NCBI RefSeq assembly: GCF_021538675.1 | Contig: NZ_JAJUKH010000002.1 | Location: 496,001-560,000 of the forward strand | Length of the DNA stretch: 64,000 bases | Reading direction: 5' to 3' | Source of the DNA: Paenarthrobacter sp. AR 02 | Lineage (GTDB): Bacteria; Actinomycetota; Actinomycetes; Actinomycetales; Micrococcaceae | Shown: in pieces, positions 17,829 through 27,008 of the stretch | Layout of the letters: each line of letters begins with the position of its first letter | How positions within the stretch are numbered: position 1 is the stretch's first letter | Position numbers and translations under genes: made by a program | The notes under the pieces: generated by a model | Seen by the model: only the letters and a program-made list of their open reading frames with translations | Databases searched by the model: none | What the model was told of the DNA's origin: nothing

Positions 17829-20800
17829 ATGAGCCTCAACGGTCTGCGCCGCGCACTGGCGGAGGACAAGACTTTCGCGCGCGTCCGAACGGAGGCTCAG
17901 CGGGAGTTTTCCGACCGCAACAGCGACTACCAGATCAGCGCACCTACGGGTATGCGGGCTGTTCTGCTTGCCGAAATGGCTGATGCCCTGGCCCAGGCTG
18001 GTACCGACGGTGCGGGCGATCCGGTGGTCCTCGCTGTCACCGCAACGGGCCGCGAAGCCGAAGACCTCACCGCAGCGCTGGCTTCCTACCTTCCCGCCGA
18101 CACCGTGGCTACCTTTCCCAGCTGGGAGACCCTCCCGCACGAGCGGCTTTCGCCACGATCGGACACCGTGGGCCGCCGCTTGTCGGTCCTGCGCCGCCTG
18201 ACCCACCCGGAAACCTCGACGGCGGCCCCCTTGCGTGTGGTGGTTGCTCCGGTCCGCGCCGTGGTCCAGCCCATCGTGGCCGGCCTGGGTGACCTGGTTC
18301 CCGTGACGCTGCAGGTAGGGCAGGAGCGCCCCTTCACCGAGGTGGTCCGGGCGCTGTCCGACGCCGCCTACGCCCGGGTGGACATGGTGACGCACCGCGG
18401 CGAATTCGCCGTCCGCGGCGGCATCATCGACGTGTTCCCGCCCACGGAGGACCACCCCATCCGGGTGGAGTTCTTCGGCGACGAGGTAGACCAAATGCGG
18501 TGGTTCGCCGTGGCCGACCAGCGCTCGCTGTCCGCCCCCGGTGTCCACCACCCCACCGAACTTCACGCGCCCCCATGCCGCGAAATCCTGATCACGCCAT
18601 CGGTGATGTCCAGGGCTGCCAAGCTCAAGGCGGACATGCCCGCCGCGGCGGACATGCTGGAGAAGATTGCCGGCGGCATTGCCGTGGAAGGCATGGAGTC
18701 GCTGGCCCCGGTGCTGGTGGACTCCATGGTCCCATTCGTGGACCAGCTTCCTGCGGGGTCCCTGGCCGTGGTGATCGAGCCGGAGAAGGTGCGCACCCGC
18801 GCCCACGACCTCGCGGCCACCAACGAAGAATTCCTGGAAGCTGCATGGTCAACGGCATCCGACGGCGGTGCGGCGCCCCTTGACCTGTCGTCCGAGGCCT
18901 CCACTGACCTGCACGCCGCCAGTTTCCGGTCCCTGACCGACACACGCTCCGCGGCCCTTGAACACGGCGTGTCCTGGTGGTCCATCACCTCGCTCGCGTC
19001 GGACGAGGACCTGGTCCTGGATATCGACGTCCTGAATATGCGTGCCCGCGAACCCCGCGGCTACCAGGGCGACGTGGCCGAGATGCTGGAGTTCATCGGC
19101 TCACGTGTCCGCGAGCAGTGGCGTGTTGTTGTGGTCACCGACGGTCCTGGACCCGCGCAGCGCCTTGCCGAGTTGTTCCATGATGCGGAGATTCCCTGCT
19201 CCCGCGTGGAGTCCTTGGACAAGGAACCCCAACCGGGCATCATCGAGGTGACCACCGCCGCCGTCGGACGTGGTTTTGTCCTTGACGGCCTGAAACTGGG
19301 CCTGCTGACCGAAGCCGACCTGCTGGGGCGCGCCACGGCGGGTTCCACCAAGGACATGCGGCGCATGCCATCCAAGCGACGGAACGCAGTGGACCCGCTT
19401 CAGCTGCACGCGGGCGATTTCGTGGTGCACGAACAACACGGCATCGGCCGGTTCGTGGAGCTGATCCAGCGCAAGGTGGTCGGCACGTCGTCCTCCGACG
19501 CCGGGCTGCGGGAGTACCTGGTGCTCGAGTACGCACCTTCGAAGCGTGGCGCCCCGGGGGACCGGCTGTTCGTGCCCACGGACCAGTTGGACCAGGTGAC
19601 CCGTTATGTCGGTGGCGATGCCCCGGCACTGAGCAAGATGGGCGGCGCGGACTGGGCCAGCACCAAATCCAAGGCACGCAAGGCCGTCAAGGAAATCGCC
19701 GGCGAACTCATCCGGTTGTACTCGGCCCGCATGGCATCACGTGGGCACGCGTTCGCCCCGGACACCCCGTGGCAGCGTGAACTCGAGGAAGCCTTCCCGT
19801 ACGTCGAAACGCCCGACCAGCTGACCACCATCAACGAGGTCAAGGCGGACATGGAACGGGAAATCCCCATGGACCGGCTGGTGTCCGGCGACGTGGGCTA
19901 CGGCAAAACCGAGATCGCTGTCCGTGCGGCGTTCAAAGCGGTGCAGGACGGCAAACAGGTTGCCGTTCTGGTGCCCACCACGCTGCTTGCCCAGCAGCAC
20001 TACGAGACGTTCACTGAGCGGTTCTCCGGTTTCCCGTTGCGCGTCAAGCCGCTGTCCCGCTTCCAGTCCAGCAAGGAAGCGAAGGAGACGGCCGAGGGCG
20101 TCAAGAGCGGCGCCGTGGACGTGGTGATCGGCACCCACCGTCTGCTGTCCAAGGACTTCGAGTTCAAGGACCTTGGCTTGGTGATCGTCGATGAGGAACA
20201 GCGCTTTGGTGTGGAACACAAGGAAGCGCTCAAGAAGATGCGCACCAACGTGGACGTGCTGGCCATGAGTGCCACCCCGATTCCCCGTACCTTGGAAATG
20301 TCGCTGACCGGTATCCGGGAGACCTCCACCCTGGCCACGCCTCCGGAAGAGCGCCACCCGGTCCTGACCTACGTTGGCCCCTTCACCAACAAGCAGACCT
20401 CGGCAGCGATCCGCCGTGAACTCATGCGCGAAGGACAGGTGTTCTTCGTGCACAACAGGGTCTCCTCGATTGAGCGCATCGCCGCGCAGATCCGCGAACT
20501 GGTTCCCGAGGCACGGGTGGAAGTGGCCCACGGGCAGATGTCCGAGAGCCGCCTGGAAAAGATCATCGTGGATTTCTGGGAGAAACGCTTCGATGTGCTG
20601 GTCTGCACCACCATCATCGAAACCGGCCTGGACATCTCCAACGCCAACACGCTCATTGTTGATGGCGCGGACAAGTACGGCCTCTCGCAGCTCCACCAGC
20701 TGCGTGGACGCGTGGGCCGTGGCCGCGAACGTGCCTACGCCTACTTCCTCTACCCTTCGGAAAAGCCCCTGGGTGAGGTGGCAATGGAACGCCTCAAGGC

Positions 20801-21461
20801 CGTTGCGGCGCACAACGAGCTCGGCGCCGGCATGCAGTTGGCCATGAAGGACCTGGAAATCCGTGGCGCGGGCAACCTGCTCGGTGGCGAGCAGTCCGGC
20901 CACATTCAGGGCGTAGGCTTCGACCTTTACATCCGTTTGGTGGGCGAGGCTGTAGCCGAGTACCGCGGCGAAGCGGAGGAGAAGGCCGCCGAGATGAAAA
21001 TCGAGCTGCCCGTCAACGCCCACCTGCCGCACGACTACGTGCCGGGTGAGCGCCTGCGCCTGGAGGCCTACCGCAAGCTGGCTTCGGCCATCACTTACGA
21101 GGCAATCGACGAGGTACTGGCAGAACTGGTGGACCGTTACGGCGAGCCGCCATTGCCCGTCCAGAACCTGATCGCCGTGGCCCGCTTCCGGGTGGGTGCC
21201 CGCGAAGCCGGGCTGTCCGACGTCGCGCTCCAAGGAAACTTCATCCGGTTCTCGCCGGCGCAACTGCCCGAGTCCAAAACCATGCGGTTGAACCGCATGT
21301 ATCCCGGTTCCCAGGTCAAGCCGGCGCTGGACGCTGTGCTTATCCCCAAACCCAAGACGGCCAGGATCGGTGGCCGGGATCTCCAGGACGCCGAAATCCT
21401 GCAGTGGGCCAACAACGTGATTGAAGCAATCTTCACCGACGTGCCCGTTAAGGCGGGCTAA
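17829..21461 (+). CDS. mfd: Transcription-repair coupling factor
   Basis: About 1210 residues, the normal Mfd length. It displaces stalled RNA polymerase and recruits UvrA. In order: UvrB-like N-terminal module, RNAP-interacting domain (LVLEYAPSKRGAPGDRLFVP), RecG-like helicase with Walker A SGDVGYGKTEIAVRAAF and DEEQRFGVEHKE, motif VI DKYGLSQLHQLRGRVGRG, and C-terminal TRCF domain. The ATG at 17829 has TAGGAG eight bases upstream, so the upstream in-frame 13 codons are excluded. Confidence 0.97.
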   Translation: MSLNGLRRALAEDKTFARVRTEAQREFSDRNSDYQISAPTGMRAVLLAEMADALAQAGTDGAGDPVVLAVTATGREAEDLTAALASYLPADTVATFPSWETLPHERLSPRSDTVGRRLSVLRRLTHPETSTAAPLRVVVAPVRAVVQPIVAGLGDLVPVTLQVGQERPFTEVVRALSDAAYARVDMVTHRGEFAVRGGIIDVFPPTEDHPIRVEFFGDEVDQMRWFAVADQRSLSAPGVHHPTELHAPPCREILITPSVMSRAAKLKADMPAAADMLEKIAGGIAVEGMESLAPVLVDSMVPFVDQLPAGSLAVVIEPEKVRTRAHDLAATNEEFLEAAWSTASDGGAAPLDLSSEASTDLHAASFRSLTDTRSAALEHGVSWWSITSLASDEDLVLDIDVLNMRAREPRGYQGDVAEMLEFIGSRVREQWRVVVVTDGPGPAQRLAELFHDAEIPCSRVESLDKEPQPGIIEVTTAAVGRGFVLDGLKLGLLTEADLLGRATAGSTKDMRRMPSKRRNAVDPLQLHAGDFVVHEQHGIGRFVELIQRKVVGTSSSDAGLREYLVLEYAPSKRGAPGDRLFVPTDQLDQVTRYVGGDAPALSKMGGADWASTKSKARKAVKEIAGELIRLYSARMASRGHAFAPDTPWQRELEEAFPYVETPDQLTTINEVKADMEREIPMDRLVSGDVGYGKTEIAVRAAFKAVQDGKQVAVLVPTTLLAQQHYETFTERFSGFPLRVKPLSRFQSSKEAKETAEGVKSGAVDVVIGTHRLLSKDFEFKDLGLVIVDEEQRFGVEHKEALKKMRTNVDVLAMSATPIPRTLEMSLTGIRETSTLATPPEERHPVLTYVGPFTNKQTSAAIRRELMREGQVFFVHNRVSSIERIAAQIRELVPEARVEVAHGQMSESRLEKIIVDFWEKRFDVLVCTTIIETGLDISNANTLIVDGADKYGLSQLHQLRGRVGRGRERAYAYFLYPSEKPLGEVAMERLKAVAAHNELGAGMQLAMKDLEIRGAGNLLGGEQSGHIQGVGFDLYIRLVGEAVAEYRGEAEEKAAEMKIELPVNAHLPHDYVPGERLRLEAYRKLASAITYEAIDEVLAELVDRYGEPPLPVQNLIAVARFRVGAREAGLSDVALQGNFIRFSPAQLPESKTMRLNRMYPGSQVKPALDAVLIPKPKTARIGGRDLQDAEILQWANNVIEAIFTDVPVKAG

Positions 21462-21466
21462 CTTCG

Positions 21467-22276
21467 ATGATGGGAGGACACCACGCCGCGTCGGGAGCCG
21501 CGGCGTGGATAGCTATTGCTTCGACCGGCCCCTACGCCCTGGGCTGGTACCCGCTGGATTCCACCGGAATCCTCATAGGCGCCATGGCGACGGCGGGGAC
21601 GGCACTTGTGTGCGACTGGGACCACCGGCACAGCACCATCGCAAATTCACTGCCACCGCTGTCCAATGCAATTGCGGTAGGGATCGAAAAGGCCAGCGGC
21701 GGGCACCGACAGGGGACCCACTCACTGCTTGGGGCTTCGGCGTTCGTGATCCTCGCAGCGATGGCGGCACAGTTCCAGATGGTGACCCCGGTCGGAAAAC
21801 TCTCGGTCGGCGCCGGGCTGCTGTGCATGTTCATGATCAACCTTGCCGCGAAGGCATTGAACCTGTTTCCGAAGTCCGGCTGGATCACCAACTGGCTCTT
21901 CGCGATCGTCATGGCTGGCCTGGTGACGTGGTTTGCGCCGGACCAGTGGGGGTGGCTGCCACTGTCCATGCTGACCGGCGTCGTGATCCATATTGTGGGG
22001 GACATGATCACTGTGGGCGGCGTGCCGCTCTTGTGGCCGATAGTGATCAAACCGCCAAAGTTCCTGCGCAAATCAGTCATCAGCGGAGTGTGGCGGGCCA
22101 ACGGGGCGTTTTCCATTCCGCTGCTGGGCCGGGCAGGTTCGCGGCGGGAATGGCTGGTGCTGATTCCCGTGAGCGGATACGCCATGGTGGGGATGGGAGT
22201 GGCCGCCTGGACCCTTGCGCAACAGCACTGGCCGGGCGTACTCGCGGCGCTTGGAGGCGTCCTGGCGGTGCGGTGA
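21467..22276 (+). CDS. Membrane-bound metal-dependent hydrolase (YdjM/DUF457 family)
   Basis: 269 residues with about six hydrophobic segments. The family signature is present: MGGHHAASGAA near the N-terminus, VCDWDHRHSTIA and GGHRQGTHSLLG (His/Asp metal ligands), and VIHIVGDMITVGGVPLLWP. It starts 5 bp after mfd and may be cotranscribed. The stop codon lies inside a 13-bp tandem repeat. The substrate is unknown. Confidence 0.85.
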   Translation: MMGGHHAASGAAAWIAIASTGPYALGWYPLDSTGILIGAMATAGTALVCDWDHRHSTIANSLPPLSNAIAVGIEKASGGHRQGTHSLLGASAFVILAAMAAQFQMVTPVGKLSVGAGLLCMFMINLAAKALNLFPKSGWITNWLFAIVMAGLVTWFAPDQWGWLPLSMLTGVVIHIVGDMITVGGVPLLWPIVIKPPKFLRKSVISGVWRANGAFSIPLLGRAGSRREWLVLIPVSGYAMVGMGVAAWTLAQQHWPGVLAALGGVLAVR

Positions 22277-22302
22277 CTCGGTGCGGTGACTCGGTGCGGT
22301 GA
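22267..22302. repeat. 13-bp tandem repeat across the DUF457 stop
   Basis: The unit GGTGCGGTGACTC is repeated about 2.8 times (22267-22279, 22280-22292, 22293-22302). The stop codon of the hydrolase gene is in the first copy. Confidence 0.85.
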
Positions 22303-22343
22303 AGCCGCCAGCCCTTGGCCGCGAGGCGATCCGCCACCACAGA

Positions 22344-22379
22344 CAGGAATGGCCCGGGCAAACGCCCGGGCCATTCCTG
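22344..22379. terminator. Bidirectional terminator between the DUF457 gene and the 22394 gene
   Basis: A 16-bp perfect stem (22344-22359 with 22364-22379) has an AAAC tetraloop. It lies between two convergent genes and can serve both. Confidence 0.85.
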
Positions 22380-22393
22380 CAGAAGTAAGGGGT

Positions 22394-22621
22394 TTAGCTT
22401 TCGCCAGCCGAATCCGAGCGGCCCAGGATGGTCTGCGGGATCCAGAACGCAAGGGCGAACAGGCCCAGGCAGACAGCCATCGGCCACGGGTTTTCGAGGC
22501 TGAGGAAGGACAGTGAGTAGATAGCGCCCAGGAAGAGCACAATCATCACCAGGAACAGGACAATGCTCTGGCCCAGGTTGTTCTCACGCTCGATGGGGGC
22601 GCTGGTTGCGTTCTTGGACAT
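22394..22621 (-). CDS. Small two-helix membrane protein, function unknown
   Basis: 75 residues with a polar N-terminus and two hydrophobic segments (about 18-40 and 46-64). AGGAGG lies six bases before the ATG, which supports expression. deoC is just upstream on the same strand (52-bp gap), so they may share a transcript. No family recognised. Confidence 0.75.
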   Translation of the reverse strand: MSKNATSAPIERENNLGQSIVLFLVMIVLFLGAIYSLSFLSLENPWPMAVCLGLFALAFWIPQTILGRSDSAGES

Positions 22622-22672
22622 TCGTTCCTCCTCGGCCCCGCAGGGCTCAAAATCTCTGGCGGTCGGGAAGCC

Positions 22673-23365
22673 TCAGTAGGCAGATGAACCTTGCTCACCC
22701 TTGACAATGGCAATTCCGGAACTCGCTCCGATACGTGTTGCACCAGCTGCAATCATAGCCTGTGCATCGGCCAGCGACCGCACCCCACCGGAGGCTTTGA
22801 CGCCTATGTCCGGTCCCACCGTCTTGCGCATCAGCGCGATGTCTTCAACAGTGGCGCCGCCACCGTTGAAGCCGGTGGAGGTCTTGACGAAGTCTGCGCC
22901 AGCTTCAACAGCTGCTTCGCAGGCGATGACCTTTTGCTCGTCGTCCAGCATGGACGTCTCAATGATGACCTTGAGGATTGCTTCGCCGGCGTGCACAGTT
23001 TCGGCGACTGCCCGGATGTCGTCCACCAGCGCGCCCTTGTCTGCGGCGCGTCCAGCGGCCATGTTGATCACCATGTCGATTTCGTCGGCCCCGTCAAGGA
23101 CGGCGCCACGGGCTTCGAAGGCCTTGACGTCGCTGGGCGTAGCGCCCATCGGGAAGCCGACCACAGAGCATGTGAGCACGCCCGAGCCCTTGAGTGCCTT
23201 GGTGACGGTCTTGACCCAGATCGGGTTCACGCACACTGATTTGAACTGGTATTCGACGGCTTCGGCACACACTTTGAGGATGTCCGCCTCGCTAGCCTCC
23301 GGCTTCAACAGGGTGTGGTCGATGTAGGAGGCGATGTTTGCCGGGGTAGCGGCTTCGTTGCTCAT
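22673..23365 (-). CDS. deoC: Deoxyribose-phosphate aldolase
   Basis: 230 residues. It splits 2-deoxyribose-5-phosphate into glyceraldehyde-3-phosphate and acetaldehyde. The Schiff-base lysine is K161 in DFVKTSTGF; the family landmarks [12 protein letters not shown] near the N-terminus and DEIDMVINM are present. The ATG at 23365 is preceded by GGAAGGAT, while an upstream in-frame TTG (23425) would add 20 low-complexity residues and is rejected. Confidence 0.96.
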   Translation of the reverse strand: MSNEAATPANIASYIDHTLLKPEASEADILKVCAEAVEYQFKSVCVNPIWVKTVTKALKGSGVLTCSVVGFPMGATPSDVKAFEARGAVLDGADEIDMVINMAAGRAADKGALVDDIRAVAETVHAGEAILKVIIETSMLDDEQKVIACEAAVEAGADFVKTSTGFNGGGATVEDIALMRKTVGPDIGVKASGGVRSLADAQAMIAAGATRIGASSGIAIVKGEQGSSAY

Positions 23366-23446
23366 GGGATCCTTCCGTGCAGGCGTGGCCGGCCCGGTGG
23401 CCGCAGGGTTGTCACTGCCCGTCAAAGGACCATCTTGCCATACGGG

Positions 23447-23485
23447 CCGGGTGGCCCTTCCGCCGCTTGTGGAAGGGCAACCCGG
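23447..23485 (-). terminator. Terminator after the orphan flavoprotein gene
   Basis: A 15-bp stem with one mismatch pairs 23447-23461 with 23471-23485. It sits 8 bp downstream of the stop of the 24362-23493 gene and separates it from deoC. Confidence 0.75.
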
Positions 23486-23492
23486 TTGCCGA

Positions 23493-24362
23493 CTAGGCCG
23501 CCAGTGGGGCCAATTGGTCGCTGCCCATGACGCCGAGCATCATGCCCGAAGCGCAGAGCATCGCGGAAGATTCGGCGGAAAGGAGGAGTCCCAACCGGAG
23601 GCCGTCGCAGGACGCTGCATCGCCAATTGCCCAGATGCCCGGGACGGAGGTGGCGAGGTCGCGCCCCACGGCGATGCCGCCGTCGGACGCAATCAGGAGC
23701 CCCGCGCTTTCGGCGAGGTCGTTGCGGGCCGTTCGCTCCTCGGCCAGGACCACGAGGTCCCCGTTCATGCTGCTGCCGTCCTCGAACACGATGCCGGTGG
23801 CCGGTACGGGGGAACCTGCGATGGAACGCACGACGGCGGCCGGGCGGAGGGTGGTGCGCACGGGACGGACTCCGCGGGCCCGGAGCACAGCCTCTGCCTG
23901 GCCGGCAGCGGGGCCGTTGCCCACCAGGATTCCCAGCGGACGGCGTCCAACGATCCGTGTGAGATCGTGGACGGCTTCGCCGATGGTGGCCGCATCATCG
24001 ATGGTGGAGTAGCTCAGGCTGGCTTCGGCACCGGCGACTGGCGGGAGGGCCGGGGCAGAACCGGTCGCGATGACCAACTGGTCGTAGGAGAAGTCCATGC
24101 CGTCCACCGTGGTCACAACTTTGGCGTGCGGATCGATGAAGCTGGCCGCCTGGCCGAACCGGACCGAGACCTGTGGAAGTTCTGCCAGTTCGAGGAGGGC
24201 CTCCGGGCAGTCGTCGCGGTTGCTGAGTACGGTGATCGTGCCGCCGAAGGGGCGCTGCCTGGTATCGGCCGTGCCGGCCAGCCGCCGCACCAAAGCCTGG
24301 GCTGCTGGACCTGCGCCTGCGATGACGATGTGGAGGGATGCTGCGGACGGAGTGGCGGACAT
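23493..24362 (-). CDS. Orphan FAD/NAD(P)-dependent oxidoreductase, NirB-like N-terminal fold
   Basis: 289 residues. It has an FAD Rossmann motif ([13 protein letters not shown]), the ATGSAP segment, a second nucleotide-binding site [12 protein letters not shown] and the FAD closing motif [12 protein letters not shown]. The order resembles the FAD module of NirB and NasB, both also in this window, but the BFD [2Fe-2S] and siroheme domains are absent. At 289 residues it is shorter than usual pyridine nucleotide-disulfide oxidoreductases. Its partner is unknown. AAAGGG lies before the ATG. Confidence 0.75.
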   Translation of the reverse strand: MSATPSAASLHIVIAGAGPAAQALVRRLAGTADTRQRPFGGTITVLSNRDDCPEALLELAELPQVSVRFGQAASFIDPHAKVVTTVDGMDFSYDQLVIATGSAPALPPVAGAEASLSYSTIDDAATIGEAVHDLTRIVGRRPLGILVGNGPAAGQAEAVLRARGVRPVRTTLRPAAVVRSIAGSPVPATGIVFEDGSSMNGDLVVLAEERTARNDLAESAGLLIASDGGIAVGRDLATSVPGIWAIGDAASCDGLRLGLLLSAESSAMLCASGMMLGVMGSDQLAPLAA

Positions 24363-24500
24363 GTTCGGCCCTTTCGCTGATGACCTGTTTGGTGCTGTTG
24401 ATCATCAGCCTAGGCATTCGGTTTTTCGCGGGTGTTTCCCCGCTGTTGCCATCTTTGGCCGATCCGTAGCGTGTTGTTTACCAGCCGGTAATAACGTGCG

Positions 24501-24938
24501 TCACATCGAAAGTGGGTGGATCCGTGTGTAGACCATGTCGAAGTCGTGTTCCAAGGGCCCGCCGGGGTAGGTTCCGCGTTCCAGGCGTGCGTTGATCACG
24601 TTGCCATCGTCGCTGAACCGTCCCACGAATCGCTGGGGCCAGTCCGGGCCGTCCCGGAAAAGCGTCAACACGTTGTCCTTCAGGATCATGTCGTATATGC
24701 GTGCGACGCCGCGGGAATCGAAGTAGTGCTGCTGGAGCGCCCCATCGGAGCCGGTAGCACCGATGATGCTCACCGAGTTGGGATATTCCGGCTGTTGCAC
24801 CGTGGAGTGTTGGATGAGGAAGCCGCCGTTTTCCAGCCACTCGAACGTCGTCCGGCCCTTGACTTCCCGTCCCGGGACGGTGGTTTCCCATTCGCCCACC
24901 AGGATGCCAAGTTGCTCCAGCTCTGCAGTACTTGCCAT
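24501..24938 (-). CDS. DUF1579-like small beta-barrel protein
   Basis: 145 residues. The opening LGILVGEWETTVPG and later segments (GGFLIQHSTV, YDMILKDNVLTLFRDGPDW) resemble DUF1579-type proteins with a lipocalin-like barrel. The ATG at 24938 follows AGGAGG, so the longer upstream extension is rejected. It diverges from the DHFR-like gene across a 100-bp shared promoter region. Role unknown; family assignment moderate. Confidence 0.75.
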   Translation of the reverse strand: MASTAELEQLGILVGEWETTVPGREVKGRTTFEWLENGGFLIQHSTVQQPEYPNSVSIIGATGSDGALQQHYFDSRGVARIYDMILKDNVLTLFRDGPDWPQRFVGRFSDDGNVINARLERGTYPGGPLEHDFDMVYTRIHPLSM

Positions 24939-25038
24939 GGAATCCTCCTGAAGGTTTAGCCCCCAGTGTCCGCCTTGGCGCGATGGTTTGGCGAGGGTTT
25001 TGGCGCCACCTTGGGGTTTTGGATGCAATGATGGGCCC

Positions 25039-25644
25039 ATGAGCCAAGTCACATGCGACCTGACCGTGTCCCTCGATGGCTACGTTGCCGGTCCCCACCA
25101 GAGCCTGCAGATGCCATTGGGTGAGCGCGGCGAAACCCTTCACCGGTGGCAGTTCGAGGAGCGCGAAGCCAATGCCGCCCAGGTGGAAGGGATCCTTGCT
25201 GCGGGCGCTTTCATCATGGGCAGGAACATGTTCGCCGGACCGGGTCCTGGTCCTTGGGACGCGGACTGGCGCGGTTGGTGGGACGAGGAACCGCCCTATC
25301 ACGCGCCGGTGTATGTGCTGACCCACCATGTGCGTGAACCGCTGGAGATGCAGGGCGGAACCACGTTCCACTTCATCAACGGCGGAATCGAAGAGGCAAT
25401 GTCCCTGGCCCGGAACGCCGCGGGGGCCAAGGACGTGGCGATCGCCGGGGGAGCGTCGACTGCCCGCCAGTTCCTGTCGGCCGGGCTGATCGACGAACTG
25501 CGGCTCCACATAGCACCTGTGATCCTTGGTGGCGGGGAGCGGCTGCTCGACGGCGTGGGAAACCTCAGGCTCGAACCGACGTCGGTCAGTGGCACCGGAC
25601 TGGTCACCCATGTCACCTATAGCGTGGGCGGCGTCATGGACTAG
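25039..25644 (+). CDS. Dihydrofolate reductase/RibD-like family protein
   Basis: 201 residues with the RibD C-terminal/DHFR-like fold: TCDLTVSLDGYVAG at the N-terminus, GAFIMGRNMFAG, the NADPH-binding DVAIAGGASTARQFLSAGLIDEL and the LHIAPVILGGGERLL motif. Such proteins are NADPH reductases of unspecified substrate; they are rarely true DHFRs. The ATG at 25039 fits the domain start; the upstream 17 codons are rejected. Confidence 0.88.
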   Translation: MSQVTCDLTVSLDGYVAGPHQSLQMPLGERGETLHRWQFEEREANAAQVEGILAAGAFIMGRNMFAGPGPGPWDADWRGWWDEEPPYHAPVYVLTHHVREPLEMQGGTTFHFINGGIEEAMSLARNAAGAKDVAIAGGASTARQFLSAGLIDELRLHIAPVILGGGERLLDGVGNLRLEPTSVSGTGLVTHVTYSVGGVMD

Positions 25645-25851
25645 CCCGGCGCTGTGCTGATCTCCGGGGTCCCATAACGGCAGGTACTGGCGGACCTCCA
25701 TGTAGCTTCCGCCAAACAGGGCCATGTTTTTCAGCCATGGGTGTTCGTCTGATTGGGCGTCGTAAGTGTGCTGAGTGGCAGCTCCGGGGCGGGGTCGAAG
25801 AAGCTCAAGTACAGAATTGCGTGAATACAGTCATCGATGTACTTTGTTTGC

Positions 25852-26178
25852 ATGGAGACACTCACGCACGCACCTGTGCTGGCCCGGTTCGGCTATGCGG
25901 TGTCAGACCCAACCCGTGCCAGGATCCTTCTGGCACTCTCTGATGCCCCGTCATATCCCTCGGATCTGGCAGATTCGCTGGGGGTCTCGAGGCAGAGCAT
26001 GTCCAACCATCTGACGTGCCTGCGGGGTTGTGGGCTCGTTGTGGCCGTTCCTGATGGGCGGCGGAGCCGGTATGAGCTGGCAGATGCGAGGCTTGGTCAC
26101 GCCATCAAAGATCTGATCGGTGTTGTCCTCGCGATCGATCCGGCATGCTGCGCGCCGGACGGGACGTGCCTGGTATGA
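25852..26178 (+). CDS. ArsR/SmtB-family metal-sensing repressor
   Basis: 108 residues. Winged HTH with DPTRARILLAL, a recognition helix SRQSMSNHLTCLRGCGLV and a wing VPDGRRSRYEL. The cysteine-rich tail IDPACCAPDGTC, plus Cys in the recognition helix, are likely metal ligands, as in CmtR/KmtR-type sensors. The stop overlaps the transporter start (ATGA), so it probably controls that operon. A start at 25837 is possible. Confidence 0.88.
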   Translation: METLTHAPVLARFGYAVSDPTRARILLALSDAPSYPSDLADSLGVSRQSMSNHLTCLRGCGLVVAVPDGRRSRYELADARLGHAIKDLIGVVLAIDPACCAPDGTCLV

Positions 26179-27008
26179 GCGCAGTCCTTGAAGCTCCTAC
26201 CTCGGAGCGCCGGATTGTCCTGATGCGTCGCATCCGCCTGTTCGCGGCCGCGACCATCACCTATAACGTCATCGAGGCTGTCGTGGCGCTCTGGGCCGGA
26301 GGGGTTGCTGACTCTTCGGCGCTGGTCGGCTTCGGGTTGGACTCGGTCATCGAGGTTACTTCGGCTCTGGCGTTGTCCTGGCAGTTCGCTGCCAAGGACC
26401 CTGAGCGGCGTGAGCACCTGACGTTGCGGATCATTGCCATTTCCTTCTTCGCTTTGGCCGCGTTCGTGGCTGTGGACGCTGTCCGCTCACTGACCGGGGC
26501 GGGTGAGGCTCAGCATTCAACGCCGGGCATCGTCATTGCTGCGTTGAGTTTGGTGATCATGCCCGTGCTGTCGTGGGCCCAACGCCGTGCCGGGCGGGAG
26601 CTTGGCTCCAGGACGGCCGTCGCCGATTCCAAACAAACCCTGCTCTGCACCTACCTCTCCGCTGTTCTGCTGATCGGTTTGGTCCTGAACAGCACCCTGG
26701 GCTGGTGGTGGGCCGATGCCGGCGCGGCGCTGGTCATTGCCGGTATCGCCGTCCGGGAAGGCATCAACGCCTGGAAGGGCGAGGCTTGCTGCGCTGTGCC
26801 GCACGCCGATTACGGCCACGCTGACGAAGAGGATGACGGCTGCTGCGCGCCCGCCGAAAAGACGTCACCGGTGTCCGCTCCGGTAGTCGTCGAACTTGCG
26901 CGGCCAGCCGCCGCCGAACCAGCGGATTCCTGCTGCGCAGGCTGCGGATCGGATGCCGTGGCGGAGCCTGTCACTGTGAAGCTTGGATCAAAGCCGGCCG
27001 ATCGATGA
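26175..27008 (+). CDS. Cation diffusion facilitator-like transporter with Cys-rich tail
   Basis: 277 residues. Five to six membrane segments occupy residues about 15-205. The first, with NVIEAVVALWAGGVADSSALVGFGLDSVIEV, matches the CDF/TMEM163-like fold including the aspartate metal site. The soluble tail carries clustered cysteines (EACCAVPHAD, DDGCCAPAE, DSCCAGCGSD) and histidines, suited to metal binding. The start overlaps the arsR stop and the end overlaps the next gene, both by ATGA, indicating a tightly coupled efflux operon. The metal is not determinable. Confidence 0.85.
   Translation: MSAVLEAPTSERRIVLMRRIRLFAAATITYNVIEAVVALWAGGVADSSALVGFGLDSVIEVTSALALSWQFAAKDPERREHLTLRIIAISFFALAAFVAVDAVRSLTGAGEAQHSTPGIVIAALSLVIMPVLSWAQRRAGRELGSRTAVADSKQTLLCTYLSAVLLIGLVLNSTLGWWWADAGAALVIAGIAVREGINAWKGEACCAVPHADYGHADEEDDGCCAPAEKTSPVSAPVVVELARPAAAEPADSCCAGCGSDAVAEPVTVKLGSKPADR

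Noticed and set aside
22261..22303. CRISPR-like repeat
   Set aside because: The units are 13 bp, directly adjacent and without spacers; it is a simple tandem repeat. No CRISPR array or cas gene was found in the window.
24478..25725. 415-codon minus-strand frame over the DUF1579-like and DHFR-like genes
   Set aside because: Most of it is a shadow of recognisable genes; only its first part (about 25650-25725) is kept as a possible remnant.
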